NCBI GenBank assembly: GCA_018263495.1
Contig: JAANXC010000081.1
Coordinates: forward strand, 1 to 34,593
Direction of reading: 5' to 3'
Source of the DNA: Nitrososphaerota archaeon
GTDB taxonomy: Archaea > Thermoproteota > Nitrososphaeria > Nitrososphaerales > Nitrosopumilaceae
DNA: 34,593 nucleotides
The stretch's first letter is position 1. Every line of letters starts with the position of its first letter. Both the position numbers and the translations under genes were made by a program. This document shows, one piece after another, positions 1-7,409 of this stretch. The notes under the pieces were generated by a model. That model did no database searches and was not told the origin of the DNA. It saw only the letters and a program-made list of their open reading frames with translations.

Positions 1-258
1 CTGGTTTACAATCATTTCGTTTAATCCTGAATCAGTGTTTAGATCTTCTGCAAGTTTTCCTCCTTCCCATGTCACACCAACTACTTTTTTTGAACCAAAG
101 TGACCTGTGGTTTTAAGTCTGGTTCGTGCAACACGACGTAGACGCCAAGATTCCAATTCTTTGCCTGGTGATAACTTCTCATCACGGTTTTGCTGTACAA
201 CAAAATGTGCTTGGAACCTATCCTGAGCGCCCCATGGAAGTGGATTTGGATCTTGCAT
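1..258 (-). CDS. Conserved hypothetical protein, 3' end cut off by window
   Basis: An open frame starts with ATG at 258-256 and runs off the left edge, so only the first 86 residues are visible. It begins MQDPNPLPWGAQDRFQAHFV and continues with an Arg-rich stretch (SWRLRRVARTRLKTT) and a Gly/Lys turn (GHFGSKKVVG). There is no signal peptide or membrane segment. It starts two bases after the stop region of the 78-residue gene upstream (TAA at 262-260), so the two are almost certainly co-transcribed. Base composition and codon use look like the neighbours. I do not recognise a family; the basic patch could suggest nucleic-acid contact, but that is a guess. Confidence 0.7.
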   Translation of the reverse strand, partial: MQDPNPLPWGAQDRFQAHFVVQQNRDEKLSPGKELESWRLRRVARTRLKTTGHFGSKKVVGVTWEGGKLAEDLNTDSGLNEMIVNQ

Positions 259-259
259 T

Positions 260-496
260 TTATCCCTTCTGTATTATTTGTACTGCATCAATGTTTGAGT
301 CAGAAATTTTCAACGAACCCTTGTTGGTAACCATTCTAGTAGTTTGAGAGAAAAACCTGCTATAGTAATCTCCCTTCTCAACTTCTCCCTCTCCTATCTC
401 ATTAGGAGTTGCACTAACACCAATCTCATTTAAAATATCAGAAAATTTTTCAGGCCAATTTTTTAATATAATAGTTTCAGGTTCAGAATCTTCCAT
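260..496 (-). CDS. Small acidic hypothetical protein (78 aa)
   Basis: Complete ATG-initiated frame of 78 residues, acidic in the first half (MEDSEPETIILKNWPEKFSD) with no membrane segment or Cys motif. It sits immediately upstream of, and one base from, the partial gene at 1-258, and diverges from the SDR gene at 587 across a 90-bp gap that must hold both promoters. I recognise no domain. The tight spacing to a longer protein is the main support for it being real. Confidence 0.6.
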   Translation of the reverse strand: MEDSEPETIILKNWPEKFSDILNEIGVSATPNEIGEGEVEKGDYYSRFFSQTTRMVTNKGSLKISDSNIDAVQIIQKG

Positions 497-586
497 GTCG
501 TATCTGATTTTAGCGCATAATTTAACATTTCTTGTTGCCTCGGATTAGCAACCAAATAAATACATGAAGAACTAATTTTTGATCTC

Positions 587-2215
587 ATGCTAAAGTTTCA
601 AAATAAAACTGTACTAGTTACCGGAAGTGGTACAGGAATTGGGCAAGCAATTACGAAGAAATTTGTGGAAAATGGTGCAAGTGCCATAATCCTAGGAAGA
701 AGAAAGGAACCATTAGAAGAAACGGCAAAAATGCTAGAGGAAATTATCAAAGAAAAGCAAAGTAATGCCACCATCAAAATTTTTGATGGTGTAGACGTCA
801 GCGACGAAAAAGCTGTCACTGGAATGTTTGATGCATTAAAAAGTGAAAATGTCAACCTGGATGTTGTTGTAAACAATGCTGGAGTTTCTGGTCCTGTAAC
901 ATGTTTTGCGCATGCACCACTGGATGACTTTAGAAGTACGGTGGACATTCATCTGACTGGAACTTTTTGGACTTCGGTTCAAGCATTAAAAGTCATGAAA
1001 GAAGGAGCAAAAATTATTACAATTTCAACATTTTTTGCGGAAGAAAGACCGTTAGAACAAAGACCATACAGATTCAGAGGTCCATATACCGCATCACAAG
1101 GCGCAAAAAACAGACTCGTAGAAGCAATGTCATGGGAGCTTCTAGAAAAGGGGGTTAGTTCCAATCGACATAACCCTGGTCCGGTCCATTCAGACAGAAT
1201 TTACAAAACAGTTTATCCAAAGGCTGCATCAGAATTTCTACGTGTAAGCGGTTTTGAAGACCTATCACCAAGTGAAGTTGAAGCCGCAAATAATGAAATT
1301 GTAGGATTATTAGGAGAAGATGATGAAACAATAAAGGCTGGAATAAAAGCAGCTGCAGAAAAATTAGGCAAACCGGAAACTACACTTACTAATTTACTGG
1401 ATAAAGTAAAAAGCATCGCAGAAAAAATTCAAAAGAACACCTCAACAATGATTCCAGATCAGCAATTTTTATCGCAAGAACAGGTTGCCACAACGGTTCT
1501 AACACTTGCGGATGACGCACAGGCAAAAATTCTCAATGGAAAAATAATCCCTGGTGACAGAGTTTTCTATCCGGTCAAGTCACACATTAGATCATCTGTT
1601 CCTAAATCTGAGAAAAATAACTTGGATGGAAAACATGTTTACATTGTAAGTGCTGATGGTGATGATCAAAGAGTAAGTAGTATTACATCAATGATAGAAG
1701 ATAAAGGTGGGCAAGTTGCATTAGAACGCACTGATAATATTGATTTATTTATTCATATCACTGGTAATGTTCCAAATTTTTCCAAACTAACTGAGTTATC
1801 CAGAGATGAATGGGATAAACTAGTTAACCAATTCATTAATACCCCCGCCACGATAACACAAAGTGCCATTGATACTTTCGTTCCTGGTGGCTCTGATGAT
1901 CCAAGAAAATTCAAAGATGCAAAAGGTAGAATTGTTATAATTGGTCCCAACCTTCCAGCTGGTAAAAAAATTAGTGGGCATGAAAGGGCAAAGGTTGAGG
2001 TTTTCAGGGGTGCAATGAGACCATTTGCAACTACTGTCAATCAAGAATTAAGTGATGTACTAAAATCAAACGTTAGAGCATTCTTAATTTTGCCTGGAAC
2101 TGTTGATGGAAAAGAATCTAGTGATGAGAATATTGTGAATGCAATTAATTACTTGATGTCTGACGAATCACAGTCAAGTTCTGAAGTAATTTTTTGTCCA
2201 GACGAGACAAGATAG
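587..2215 (+). CDS. Tandem short-chain dehydrogenase/reductase protein resembling malonyl-CoA reductase N-terminal half
   Basis: 542 residues with two Rossmann-type halves. The first is a recognisable SDR: cofactor motif TGSGTGIG at residues 12-19, NNAG at 96-99, catalytic Ser in ISTFF (S147), Tyr167 in GPYTASQ, and PGPVHSDRIY at 197-206. The second half (about residue 345 on, KHVYIVSADGDD) looks SDR-derived but has lost TGxxxGxG. The length, the two-SDR layout and the PGPxxSDRI block match what I remember of residues 1-549 of Chloroflexus malonyl-CoA reductase, the part that reduces malonate semialdehyde to 3-hydroxypropionate. The Lys expected four residues after Tyr167 is Gln171 (codon CAA), so classical SDR chemistry may be altered. 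The gene is monocistronic on its strand. The substrate is inferred; another acyl-semialdehyde or ketone is possible. Confidence 0.75.
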   Translation: MLKFQNKTVLVTGSGTGIGQAITKKFVENGASAIILGRRKEPLEETAKMLEEIIKEKQSNATIKIFDGVDVSDEKAVTGMFDALKSENVNLDVVVNNAGVSGPVTCFAHAPLDDFRSTVDIHLTGTFWTSVQALKVMKEGAKIITISTFFAEERPLEQRPYRFRGPYTASQGAKNRLVEAMSWELLEKGVSSNRHNPGPVHSDRIYKTVYPKAASEFLRVSGFEDLSPSEVEAANNEIVGLLGEDDETIKAGIKAAAEKLGKPETTLTNLLDKVKSIAEKIQKNTSTMIPDQQFLSQEQVATTVLTLADDAQAKILNGKIIPGDRVFYPVKSHIRSSVPKSEKNNLDGKHVYIVSADGDDQRVSSITSMIEDKGGQVALERTDNIDLFIHITGNVPNFSKLTELSRDEWDKLVNQFINTPATITQSAIDTFVPGGSDDPRKFKDAKGRIVIIGPNLPAGKKISGHERAKVEVFRGAMRPFATTVNQELSDVLKSNVRAFLILPGTVDGKESSDENIVNAINYLMSDESQSSSEVIFCPDETR

Positions 2216-2217
2216 TA

Positions 2218-2976
2218 TTAGAAAATACCCGCAGTCGAATCTATAATCAGCTTAATTGCTGCTGCAACTAGCACGATGATCACTATAATCTTTAATTTGT
2301 TTTCTTTTATCTCAAGGGACAATCTAGCACCTAAAATTCCCCCAGCAAATGCACCGATCGACAACAACAATGCTTGATAATAATCAGGATGTCCTAACAT
2401 GGAATGAACAATCAATCCAGAAAAAGATGCGAACATCAAGATAAACTGCGAAGTAGGCGCTGCACGCTTCATTGAGATTCCAAGCGCAACTACCATCAAC
2501 GGTACGAAGATTAGACCGCCTCCAATACCAAATAGACTTGATATTATTCCCGCAAAGAAGCTAGCACCCGCTGAAAAAACAAGCAAAAGACGAGATACGT
2601 CTATAGGTTTTTCCTCAATTTTTCTTTTAAGAAATATGTATGATGCTGAAGAAATAAGAACCAGTGCAAACAAAATTTTGAAAATATCTGGAGATATCTC
2701 AGAAGATACAAATGCCCCAAGTATGGTACCGGGAACAGCCATCAAGCCAAGTTTCCAACCAAGTGAAAGTTCTATCCGTTTTTGTTTAGCATACATAGTT
2801 GTTGATGCCACAGAATTACTAAATACAGCAAACAGGCTATTACTTACTGCCAGTGTGGGAGAAAATCCCATGAATGTCAATACTGGTACAATAATTATCC
2901 CACCACCCAGACCTATTATTGATCCCAATATTCCCGCAACAAACCCAAGCGGAATTAACCAAAGTTGTTCAAACAT
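2218..2976 (-). CDS. TauE/SafE-family (DUF81) membrane permease
   Basis: 252 residues, strongly hydrophobic, with about seven to eight membrane segments and the two family signatures: GxxxGxGGG-type turns near the start (GSIIGLGGGIIIVPVL, about residues 18-33) and again at mid-protein (SSLFGIGGGLIFVPL). The family exports or imports small sulfur anions or organic acids; the substrate cannot be read from sequence. Its ATG lies one base beyond the stop of the DUF192 gene, so the two form a tight operon. The 3' ends of this gene and the SDR gene (stop at 2213-2215) converge with two bases between them. Confidence 0.88.
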   Translation of the reverse strand: MFEQLWLIPLGFVAGILGSIIGLGGGIIIVPVLTFMGFSPTLAVSNSLFAVFSNSVASTTMYAKQKRIELSLGWKLGLMAVPGTILGAFVSSEISPDIFKILFALVLISSASYIFLKRKIEEKPIDVSRLLLVFSAGASFFAGIISSLFGIGGGLIFVPLMVVALGISMKRAAPTSQFILMFASFSGLIVHSMLGHPDYYQALLLSIGAFAGGILGARLSLEIKENKLKIIVIIVLVAAAIKLIIDSTAGIF

Positions 2977-2977
2977 A

Positions 2978-3475
2978 TTATATCGATATTATTTCCAGTT
3001 TAGAATTTTCCGTTATGTTAAACTTATCAACAAAACCCGCAGTTACTTCTAATACATACTTAGCATTATCACCTGATACACCATTTTCTCTACATGCAAC
3101 AACTTCTATAGTCGTCTCGCATAATGGAACATTTTTCTCAATTGCAACAACATTTGCATTTTCATCAAACCAAATTATATCTATATTAAATTGCATACCC
3201 AACATCCACATGGAACGTGTTCCGGATCCATCAAAAACAAATAGCATTCCCTCATTATACGGAAGTTTTTCAGGGGTCCATGATAATCCTCTTGTCCTTA
3301 ATTCCTTTGTATCTGCAATTTGTACCTCTAAGATTTTATCATCAAGTTTTATTGTGCCACGAGGGAATTCAACAGATTCTAGTTTAACATCAGTAGGAAT
3401 GGTAAGCATACCTGCTACTCCAATAATAACTGCAGCCGCTATAATAGGAATTAAAACTCCAGTTCTTGTTGGCAT
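2978..3475 (-). CDS. Membrane-anchored DUF192 protein
   Basis: 165 residues. Residues about 8-26 form an uncleaved anchor or signal (LIPIIAAAVIIGVAGML). The rest matches the DUF192 pattern: an RGL block (ELRTRGLSW), GMLFVFDGSGTRSMWMLGM, then IDIIWFDENANVV and a terminal YVLEVTAGFVDKF. The fold is known but the biochemical role is not, and the family is usually extracytoplasmic. A Cys pair (PLCETTIEVVAC) follows the core and could form a disulfide outside the cell. It overlaps nothing but is one base from the TauE gene downstream, which suggests the two work on the same envelope process. Confidence 0.85.
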   Translation of the reverse strand: MPTRTGVLIPIIAAAVIIGVAGMLTIPTDVKLESVEFPRGTIKLDDKILEVQIADTKELRTRGLSWTPEKLPYNEGMLFVFDGSGTRSMWMLGMQFNIDIIWFDENANVVAIEKNVPLCETTIEVVACRENGVSGDNAKYVLEVTAGFVDKFNITENSKLEIISI

Positions 3476-3517
3476 AAATTAAGATGATAATAATACGCTT
3501 AAAAACTAAAAGAAATG

Positions 3518-3922
3518 TCACATCATAGAGTTTTTAAAATCATGAATGGTAGAAAACGATTCTTTGGTATGATTGTCAATATCTGTTATCTTTGCACCGT
3601 TGTAAACTTTCTCAAGGTATTTACCAGCTAATATCATTGGTCCACCAACAGCACATGTAACACCTGTTGGTTCAGGAATCCAAAACATAATGAATCCAAT
3701 TTTTTGAATCTTTTTACCTGGTGCTGGTGCTTTAGTTAGGGCTCTTAAAGAACGCGTCGTATTTTTGTCATCCAATTTAGTAAGATCTGAATACAATTCG
3801 TTACGTCTTTTGGCTGATTCTTTCATTATTTTCAATTTCTCGATATGCTTTTGTAAAGAATCCTGCATATTTGATAATGAAACAAAATTAGATAAATACG
3901 AATGTAAAGTTCTGTCAATCAT
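3518..3922 (-). CDS. Conserved hypothetical with helical N-terminus and Gly/Pro hydrophobic block
   Basis: 134 residues from ATG at 3922. The first half is helical and charged (SLQKHIEKLKIMKESAKRRN). The second holds one apolar block, IGFIMFWIPEPTGVTCAVGG (about residues 74-93), that could sit in or on a membrane, followed by a soluble tail. No family recognised. It is the first gene of a leftward set with DUF192 and TauE (42 bp to the next gene) and is divergent from the MntR-like regulator. A TATA-like CTATATGC (minus strand) lies about 30 bp upstream of the ATG, near 3951-3958. Confidence 0.65.
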   Translation of the reverse strand: MIDRTLHSYLSNFVSLSNMQDSLQKHIEKLKIMKESAKRRNELYSDLTKLDDKNTTRSLRALTKAPAPGKKIQKIGFIMFWIPEPTGVTCAVGGPMILAGKYLEKVYNGAKITDIDNHTKESFSTIHDFKNSMM

Positions 3923-3981
3923 AGGTCAAAAAACTATTACACACATGATTGCATATAGAATTTTGTTAATTAATGAAAGAC

Positions 3982-4007
3982 ACTAAATTATACTAGAATA
4001 ATTTAGT
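3982..4007. promoter_or_regulatory. Perfect inverted repeat overlapping the mntR-like promoter
   Basis: ACTAAATTAT at 3982-3991 and ATAATTTAGT at 3998-4007 are exact reverse complements, separated by ACTAGA. The element ends eight bases before the TTG start at 4016, and its left arm contains the only TATA-like sequence at the right distance for a short-leader or leaderless transcript. Dimeric DtxR/MntR proteins bind such symmetric sites and repress by blocking the promoter, so autoregulation is the simplest reading. The sequence does not resemble the bacterial MntR box I know, and the assignment is inference from position and symmetry. Confidence 0.6.
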
Positions 4008-4015
4008 TATCTGGG

Positions 4016-4486
4016 TTGGAAAAAAATAGTAAGAGATTAGAATCTATCAAAGCTGCACATAGAATTAAAAAAGTAACAAGTACAACAAGAGAGGAAGATT
4101 ATCTGGAAGTAATTGCGGAATTAGTAGAATTAAAGGGATATGCAACTACGTTAGATATTTCCAGATTTATGAATGTCAGTCCGCCTAGTGTTACTAAGAT
4201 GCTTCAAAAACTAGATGAAAAAAAATATCTTGAATATGAAAAATATCACGGTATTAATTTAACTAATATGGGCAAACAGGTTGCGGACACAATCCGCCGG
4301 AAACATAGTATATTATTAGAATTTTTTGAAATTTTGAATGTTGGTCAAGGAATTGCCAATCAAGATACGGAAGGTTTAGAACATCATTTAAACCCCAAAA
4401 CAATTCGACAATTAAGAAAATACATTACATTTTTAAAATCAAATCCGAAAATCATAAAGCAGTTTCATGAATTTTCGCGTAAATGA
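4016..4486 (+). CDS. MntR/DtxR-family metal-dependent transcriptional regulator
   Basis: 156 residues from a TTG start (4016-4018). Winged helix at residues about 27-95 (YATTLDISRFMNVSPPSVTK is the helix-turn-helix), then a dimerisation domain. It aligns closely with Bacillus MntR, and all six residues corresponding to its metal ligands are present: Asp28, Glu31, His97, Glu119, Glu122, His123 (TEGLEHH). There is no C-terminal SH3-like domain, as in MntR and unlike DtxR. An N-terminal basic extension of about 22 residues precedes the usual start; a later start is possible but none is obvious. Mn-type sensing is therefore favoured over Fe. A perfect inverted repeat lies just upstream. The target genes are not identifiable here. 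Confidence 0.9.
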   Translation: MEKNSKRLESIKAAHRIKKVTSTTREEDYLEVIAELVELKGYATTLDISRFMNVSPPSVTKMLQKLDEKKYLEYEKYHGINLTNMGKQVADTIRRKHSILLEFFEILNVGQGIANQDTEGLEHHLNPKTIRQLRKYITFLKSNPKIIKQFHEFSRK

Positions 4487-4555
4487 TAGTTTTGAGTACA
4501 TTATACAAAGTATCAATAGCGAATTTTAATTAGACGGAGAAAATATGGTGATTTA

Positions 4556-5221
4556 TTGACGTTCATAACAGATCTCGATGATTTGATCAGACATCGCCAT
4601 GGAGATGTAAAAAAATTAAGAGAAATTAGAGATACAATTAGACATGATAATTTCATTACTACTGAAGACAAAAATTATGTTGAATCATTAATTACAATAC
4701 ACCTAAAAAACCAACCACTTGACAGGTCATTATCACGCAAGCAACCAGATACCAAAATTAAATTACAGCCAAAACCTACTCTCAGTAGTCCAGATTTAAA
4801 AAATAATTTCACATTTAGTTTTTCATCTAATAAAAAACTAGGTATTCTTGGTGGAGTAGCTGCTGCAATAGCTATAATTGTAATTATGGGATTCACAGCA
4901 ATTAATACGCCAATTGATTCTACTGTAAGTTCAACAACAAATAACCCATTATTGGTGAATATTGATCAAACTACATACCAAAGAGCTGACATAATTTCCA
5001 TCTCAGGTGATACAAACTCCTATACTAAATCAGTTGAATTATCAATAGAAAACACTAATGGTGTAAAAATATGGAAGGAAATCATCAATCCCAAAAATGA
5101 TGGACAGTTTTCAACGCTCATTATAGCTGGTGGTGGTGGATGGGAAAATAATGGTGTTTACACATTAAAAGCAGTACAGGATGATTTAGCAAGCGCAATT
5201 GAGTTTAGAATTACTGCATAA
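4556..5221 (+). CDS. Single-pass membrane protein with extracellular beta domain
   Basis: 221 residues from TTG at 4556; an ATG at 4545 is out of frame and stops at once. A charged cytoplasmic part (1-90, helical and His/Arg rich) is followed by one membrane helix at about 95-115 (LGILGGVAAAIAIIVIMGF). The outer domain contains VNIDQTTYQRADIISISGDT, a motif I associate with Ig-like/A2M-like modules repeated in thaumarchaeal surface proteins. Topology is N-in by positive charges (SSNKK) before the helix. Function unknown. It stands alone between the regulator and a minus-strand hypothetical; TTTTAATT near 4524-4531 is a plausible TATA element. Confidence 0.75.
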   Translation: MTFITDLDDLIRHRHGDVKKLREIRDTIRHDNFITTEDKNYVESLITIHLKNQPLDRSLSRKQPDTKIKLQPKPTLSSPDLKNNFTFSFSSNKKLGILGGVAAAIAIIVIMGFTAINTPIDSTVSSTTNNPLLVNIDQTTYQRADIISISGDTNSYTKSVELSIENTNGVKIWKEIINPKNDGQFSTLIIAGGGGWENNGVYTLKAVQDDLASAIEFRITA

Positions 5222-5224
5222 AAA

Positions 5225-5455
5225 TTAGTTCGCCAGATCTTCATCATTCCATCTTAATCTGTACTTTCCAACAGAACGCATGTATTCTATCTTACCGCCC
5301 TTTTTGAATACTAGTTTATTTTCCTTGTGTGATGTATCACGAATCTCCAAAACCACATTGTCAACAATAGTCTCAAAAATAGTTGGGTTATTTGATACCA
5401 ATTTCCAAGATTCAGAAGAAAAATCTAGATAATGAAGTGTATGAACAAGTCCCAT
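5225..5455 (-). CDS. Small hypothetical protein (76 aa)
   Basis: Complete 76-residue frame from ATG at 5455, ending MRSVGKYRLRWNDEDLAN, with mixed beta-like pattern and no Cys, signal or membrane segment. It converges on the surface-protein gene with three bases between stops, and diverges from the repair operon across the 86-bp region that carries the 18-bp palindrome. No family recognised. The compact fit between two real genes supports it. Confidence 0.6.
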   Translation of the reverse strand: MGLVHTLHYLDFSSESWKLVSNNPTIFETIVDNVVLEIRDTSHKENKLVFKKGGKIEYMRSVGKYRLRWNDEDLAN

Positions 5456-5497
5456 GATTTATGAATTCAATTCCATACCTAAAGGCTTTTGTTCAAT

Positions 5498-5515
5498 TTA
5501 GTTTTGCAAAACTAA
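5498..5515. promoter_or_regulatory. 18-bp perfect palindrome upstream of the repair operon
   Basis: TTAGTTTTGCAAAACTAA reads identically on both strands with no spacer. It lies 27-44 bp before the udg start at 5542, where TATA/BRE elements belong, and 43-60 bp from the start of the divergent small gene (5455). A chance perfect 18-mer palindrome in one 86-bp gap is unlikely even in AT-rich DNA. A dimeric regulator site is the natural reading; the regulator is unknown. It shares AATTTAGTT with the right arm of the mntR-like inverted repeat, which may be coincidence. Confidence 0.55.
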
Positions 5516-5541
5516 TCAATTAGATGTAAAGATTACAATCT

Positions 5542-6111
5542 ATGAAAGCAACTTTATCCCTTAAAATAATTCAAGAAAAAGTCAAAACTTGCAAAAAGTG
5601 TGATTTGTGTGATACAAGAAAAAATGCAGTTCCTGGAAGAGGAAATCAAAATGCAGATATTATTTTTATCGGTGAGGCACCTGGAAAAAATGAAGATCTA
5701 TATGGTGAGCCATTTATCGGTACTGCAGGAAAAAAACTTGATGATGCATTAAAAAATGCTGGGTTGACAAGAAATAATGTATATATCACAAATATTGTAA
5801 AATGTAGGCCGCCTAAAAACAGAATTCCAAATGATGTTGAAAAATCAATGTGTAACGAATATTTGAAAGATGAAATTGCAATTATTAATCCTAAAATAAT
5901 TTGCCTTCTTGGAAACACGCCATTTTATTCAATTTTGGGCGGTAAGGAAATTTCAAAGAACCATGGAAAATTCATTTCTAAAGATAATCGTATGTATTTT
6001 GTCACATTTCATCCTGCCGCAACAATTTACAACCAAAAACTTGTAAATGTTTTCAAAAATGATATTAAAAAACTAGTGAATGAATTGCAAAAAATAAAAC
6101 ATGTAGATTGA
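5542..6111 (+). CDS. Type-4 (iron-sulfur) uracil-DNA glycosylase
   Basis: 189 residues. It removes uracil from DNA after cytosine deamination, starting base-excision repair. Visible family-4 features: [4Fe-4S] ligands Cys17 and Cys20 (TCKKC), Cys88 (VKCRPPKN) and Cys104 (MCNEYL); the active-site loop GEAPGKNED at 44-52; and the second motif FHPAA at 156-160. A further Cys23 is extra. Length is normal for the family. ATG at 5542 fits the conserved N-terminus. The alkyl-adenine glycosylase gene begins one base after its stop, giving a dedicated repair operon, with a palindrome in the promoter region. Confidence 0.95.
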   Translation: MKATLSLKIIQEKVKTCKKCDLCDTRKNAVPGRGNQNADIIFIGEAPGKNEDLYGEPFIGTAGKKLDDALKNAGLTRNNVYITNIVKCRPPKNRIPNDVEKSMCNEYLKDEIAIINPKIICLLGNTPFYSILGGKEISKNHGKFISKDNRMYFVTFHPAATIYNQKLVNVFKNDIKKLVNELQKIKHVD

Positions 6112-6112
6112 A

Positions 6113-6670
6113 ATGAAAGTTTTACCAAGAAAGTTTTACATGAATGATACCAAACAAGTCGCAAAAGATCTTTTAGGAAAAACTTTAGTAAGAAAAATTA
6201 GAAACCAAGTACTATCTGGAGTCATAATAGAAACTGAAGCATACAAAGGGAAAAATGATCCGGCTAGTCATGCATCAAGAAAAAAAACTGAACGAAATAA
6301 AATTATGTTTGGTGAAGTGGGACGCGCATATGTTTATTTCACATATGGTATGCATTATTGTTTTAATGTGGTTGCAAAAAAAGAAGAAGATGAATCTGGC
6401 GCTGTTCTAATACGAGCAATTCAACCACAACAAGGAATTAAACACATGGTAAAAAATAGAAAAACTGACGTTATTTCTAATTTGACAAATGGACCTGGAA
6501 AACTAACTCAAGCAATGCAAATTACTTTAAAACAATACGACCTGGACCTAACAAAAAATTCAGCATTGTTTATTATTGACAGTAAAAAGCCAACAAAAAT
6601 CATGACAAAGCCTAGAGTAGGAATAAAGACTGGCATTGACAAACTATGGAATTTCAGTTATAAGATCTAA
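6113..6670 (+). CDS. 3-methyladenine (alkyl-adenine) DNA glycosylase, AAG/MPG family
   Basis: 185 residues, close to the usual size of prokaryotic AAG/MPG proteins. The enzyme excises alkylated and deaminated purines. The catalytic block IETEAYKG (residues 39-46) gives Glu42 and Tyr44 in the positions of human AAG Glu125 and Tyr127, and YVYFTYGMHYCFNVV (74-88) supplies the substrate-pocket Asn85. The GPGKLTQAM block near 127-135 is also family-typical. Its ATG follows the udg stop after one base, so translation is likely coupled. Its stop overlaps the tail of the convergent DedA-like gene by four bases. Confidence 0.94.
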   Translation: MKVLPRKFYMNDTKQVAKDLLGKTLVRKIRNQVLSGVIIETEAYKGKNDPASHASRKKTERNKIMFGEVGRAYVYFTYGMHYCFNVVAKKEEDESGAVLIRAIQPQQGIKHMVKNRKTDVISNLTNGPGKLTQAMQITLKQYDLDLTKNSALFIIDSKKPTKIMTKPRVGIKTGIDKLWNFSYKI

Positions 6671-7329
6671 TTTTGATTATTGTTATCATCATCTTCTAGT
6701 GTCCATGGAGCAATTCTGCCAAGTATTTTTTCCCAGTTTAATCGTAAAAGAAGAATTACGACGACTGTCATCGCAACACCCAACCCTATAATACCAATAT
6801 AAACAGGCAATGGATCATCAATTTCCTGAAGTACTGGTTCCAAAAGTGACAAACCCATGTAATGTGAAATTAGTACAATTACGTAATACAAAACAAATTT
6901 TCCCAATAACGTAGCAACGAAAAACCTTTTTGGATCATATTTCGCTAGTCCTAATGGAATGTAAACTAAATCATCAGGAATAGGAGTTGCAGCAGCAACA
7001 AAAGCTGCTGAACCACCATATCGCTTTACTAATTTTTGAAATGGCAGCATTCGTTTTTTAGTTTTTTCAGAAATAATTTTTCTTCCACCATAACTAGCGT
7101 AAAATATTATCTGCTTAGCTACCGTGGACGTCAAAGCTGCAATTACAACTAAAACATGAATGTCAAATTGTTCTCCCACCGCCATTGTAGCTACCAAAAC
7201 AAATGAAGGGATTGGTACAAACGGTATAAGTGAACCAAAGAAACTGACAATAGTTAAACCAAGATAACCAACTTCGGGAGTAAAAGGAAACAATTCCCAA
7301 AGATCCACATGTCGATCAATATTTTGCAT
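6667..7329 (-). CDS. DedA/VTT-domain (SNARE-associated) membrane protein
   Basis: 220 residues with hydrophobic segments at about 21-50, 56-77, 105-118, 138-158 and 176-197. The re-entrant-loop signatures of the VTT/DedA family are visible: FFGSLIPFVPIPSFVLV (about 30-46) and AAATPIPDDLVYIPLGLAKY (112-131). Bacterial and eukaryotic relatives move or scramble lipids, including polyprenyl-phosphate carriers; the thaumarchaeal substrate is unknown. The C-terminus is an acidic, Asn-rich tail (LEDDDNNNQN). Single-gene unit, convergent with the glycosylase. Confidence 0.87.
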   Translation of the reverse strand: MQNIDRHVDLWELFPFTPEVGYLGLTIVSFFGSLIPFVPIPSFVLVATMAVGEQFDIHVLVVIAALTSTVAKQIIFYASYGGRKIISEKTKKRMLPFQKLVKRYGGSAAFVAAATPIPDDLVYIPLGLAKYDPKRFFVATLLGKFVLYYVIVLISHYMGLSLLEPVLQEIDDPLPVYIGIIGLGVAMTVVVILLLRLNWEKILGRIAPWTLEDDDNNNQN

Positions 7330-7409
7330 TATTTAACTCTAAAAAAATAATTACTAGTCAGCAATTGCGATCAAAATATGTTTTTTTATGATCGTTCCGT
7401 ATTTTAACC

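Noticed and set aside
6667-6670. The overlap of the mpg stop with the DedA-like gene as a possible misannotation.
   Set aside because: Both reading frames are well conserved to their ends; a four-base convergent overlap is ordinary in this compact genome.
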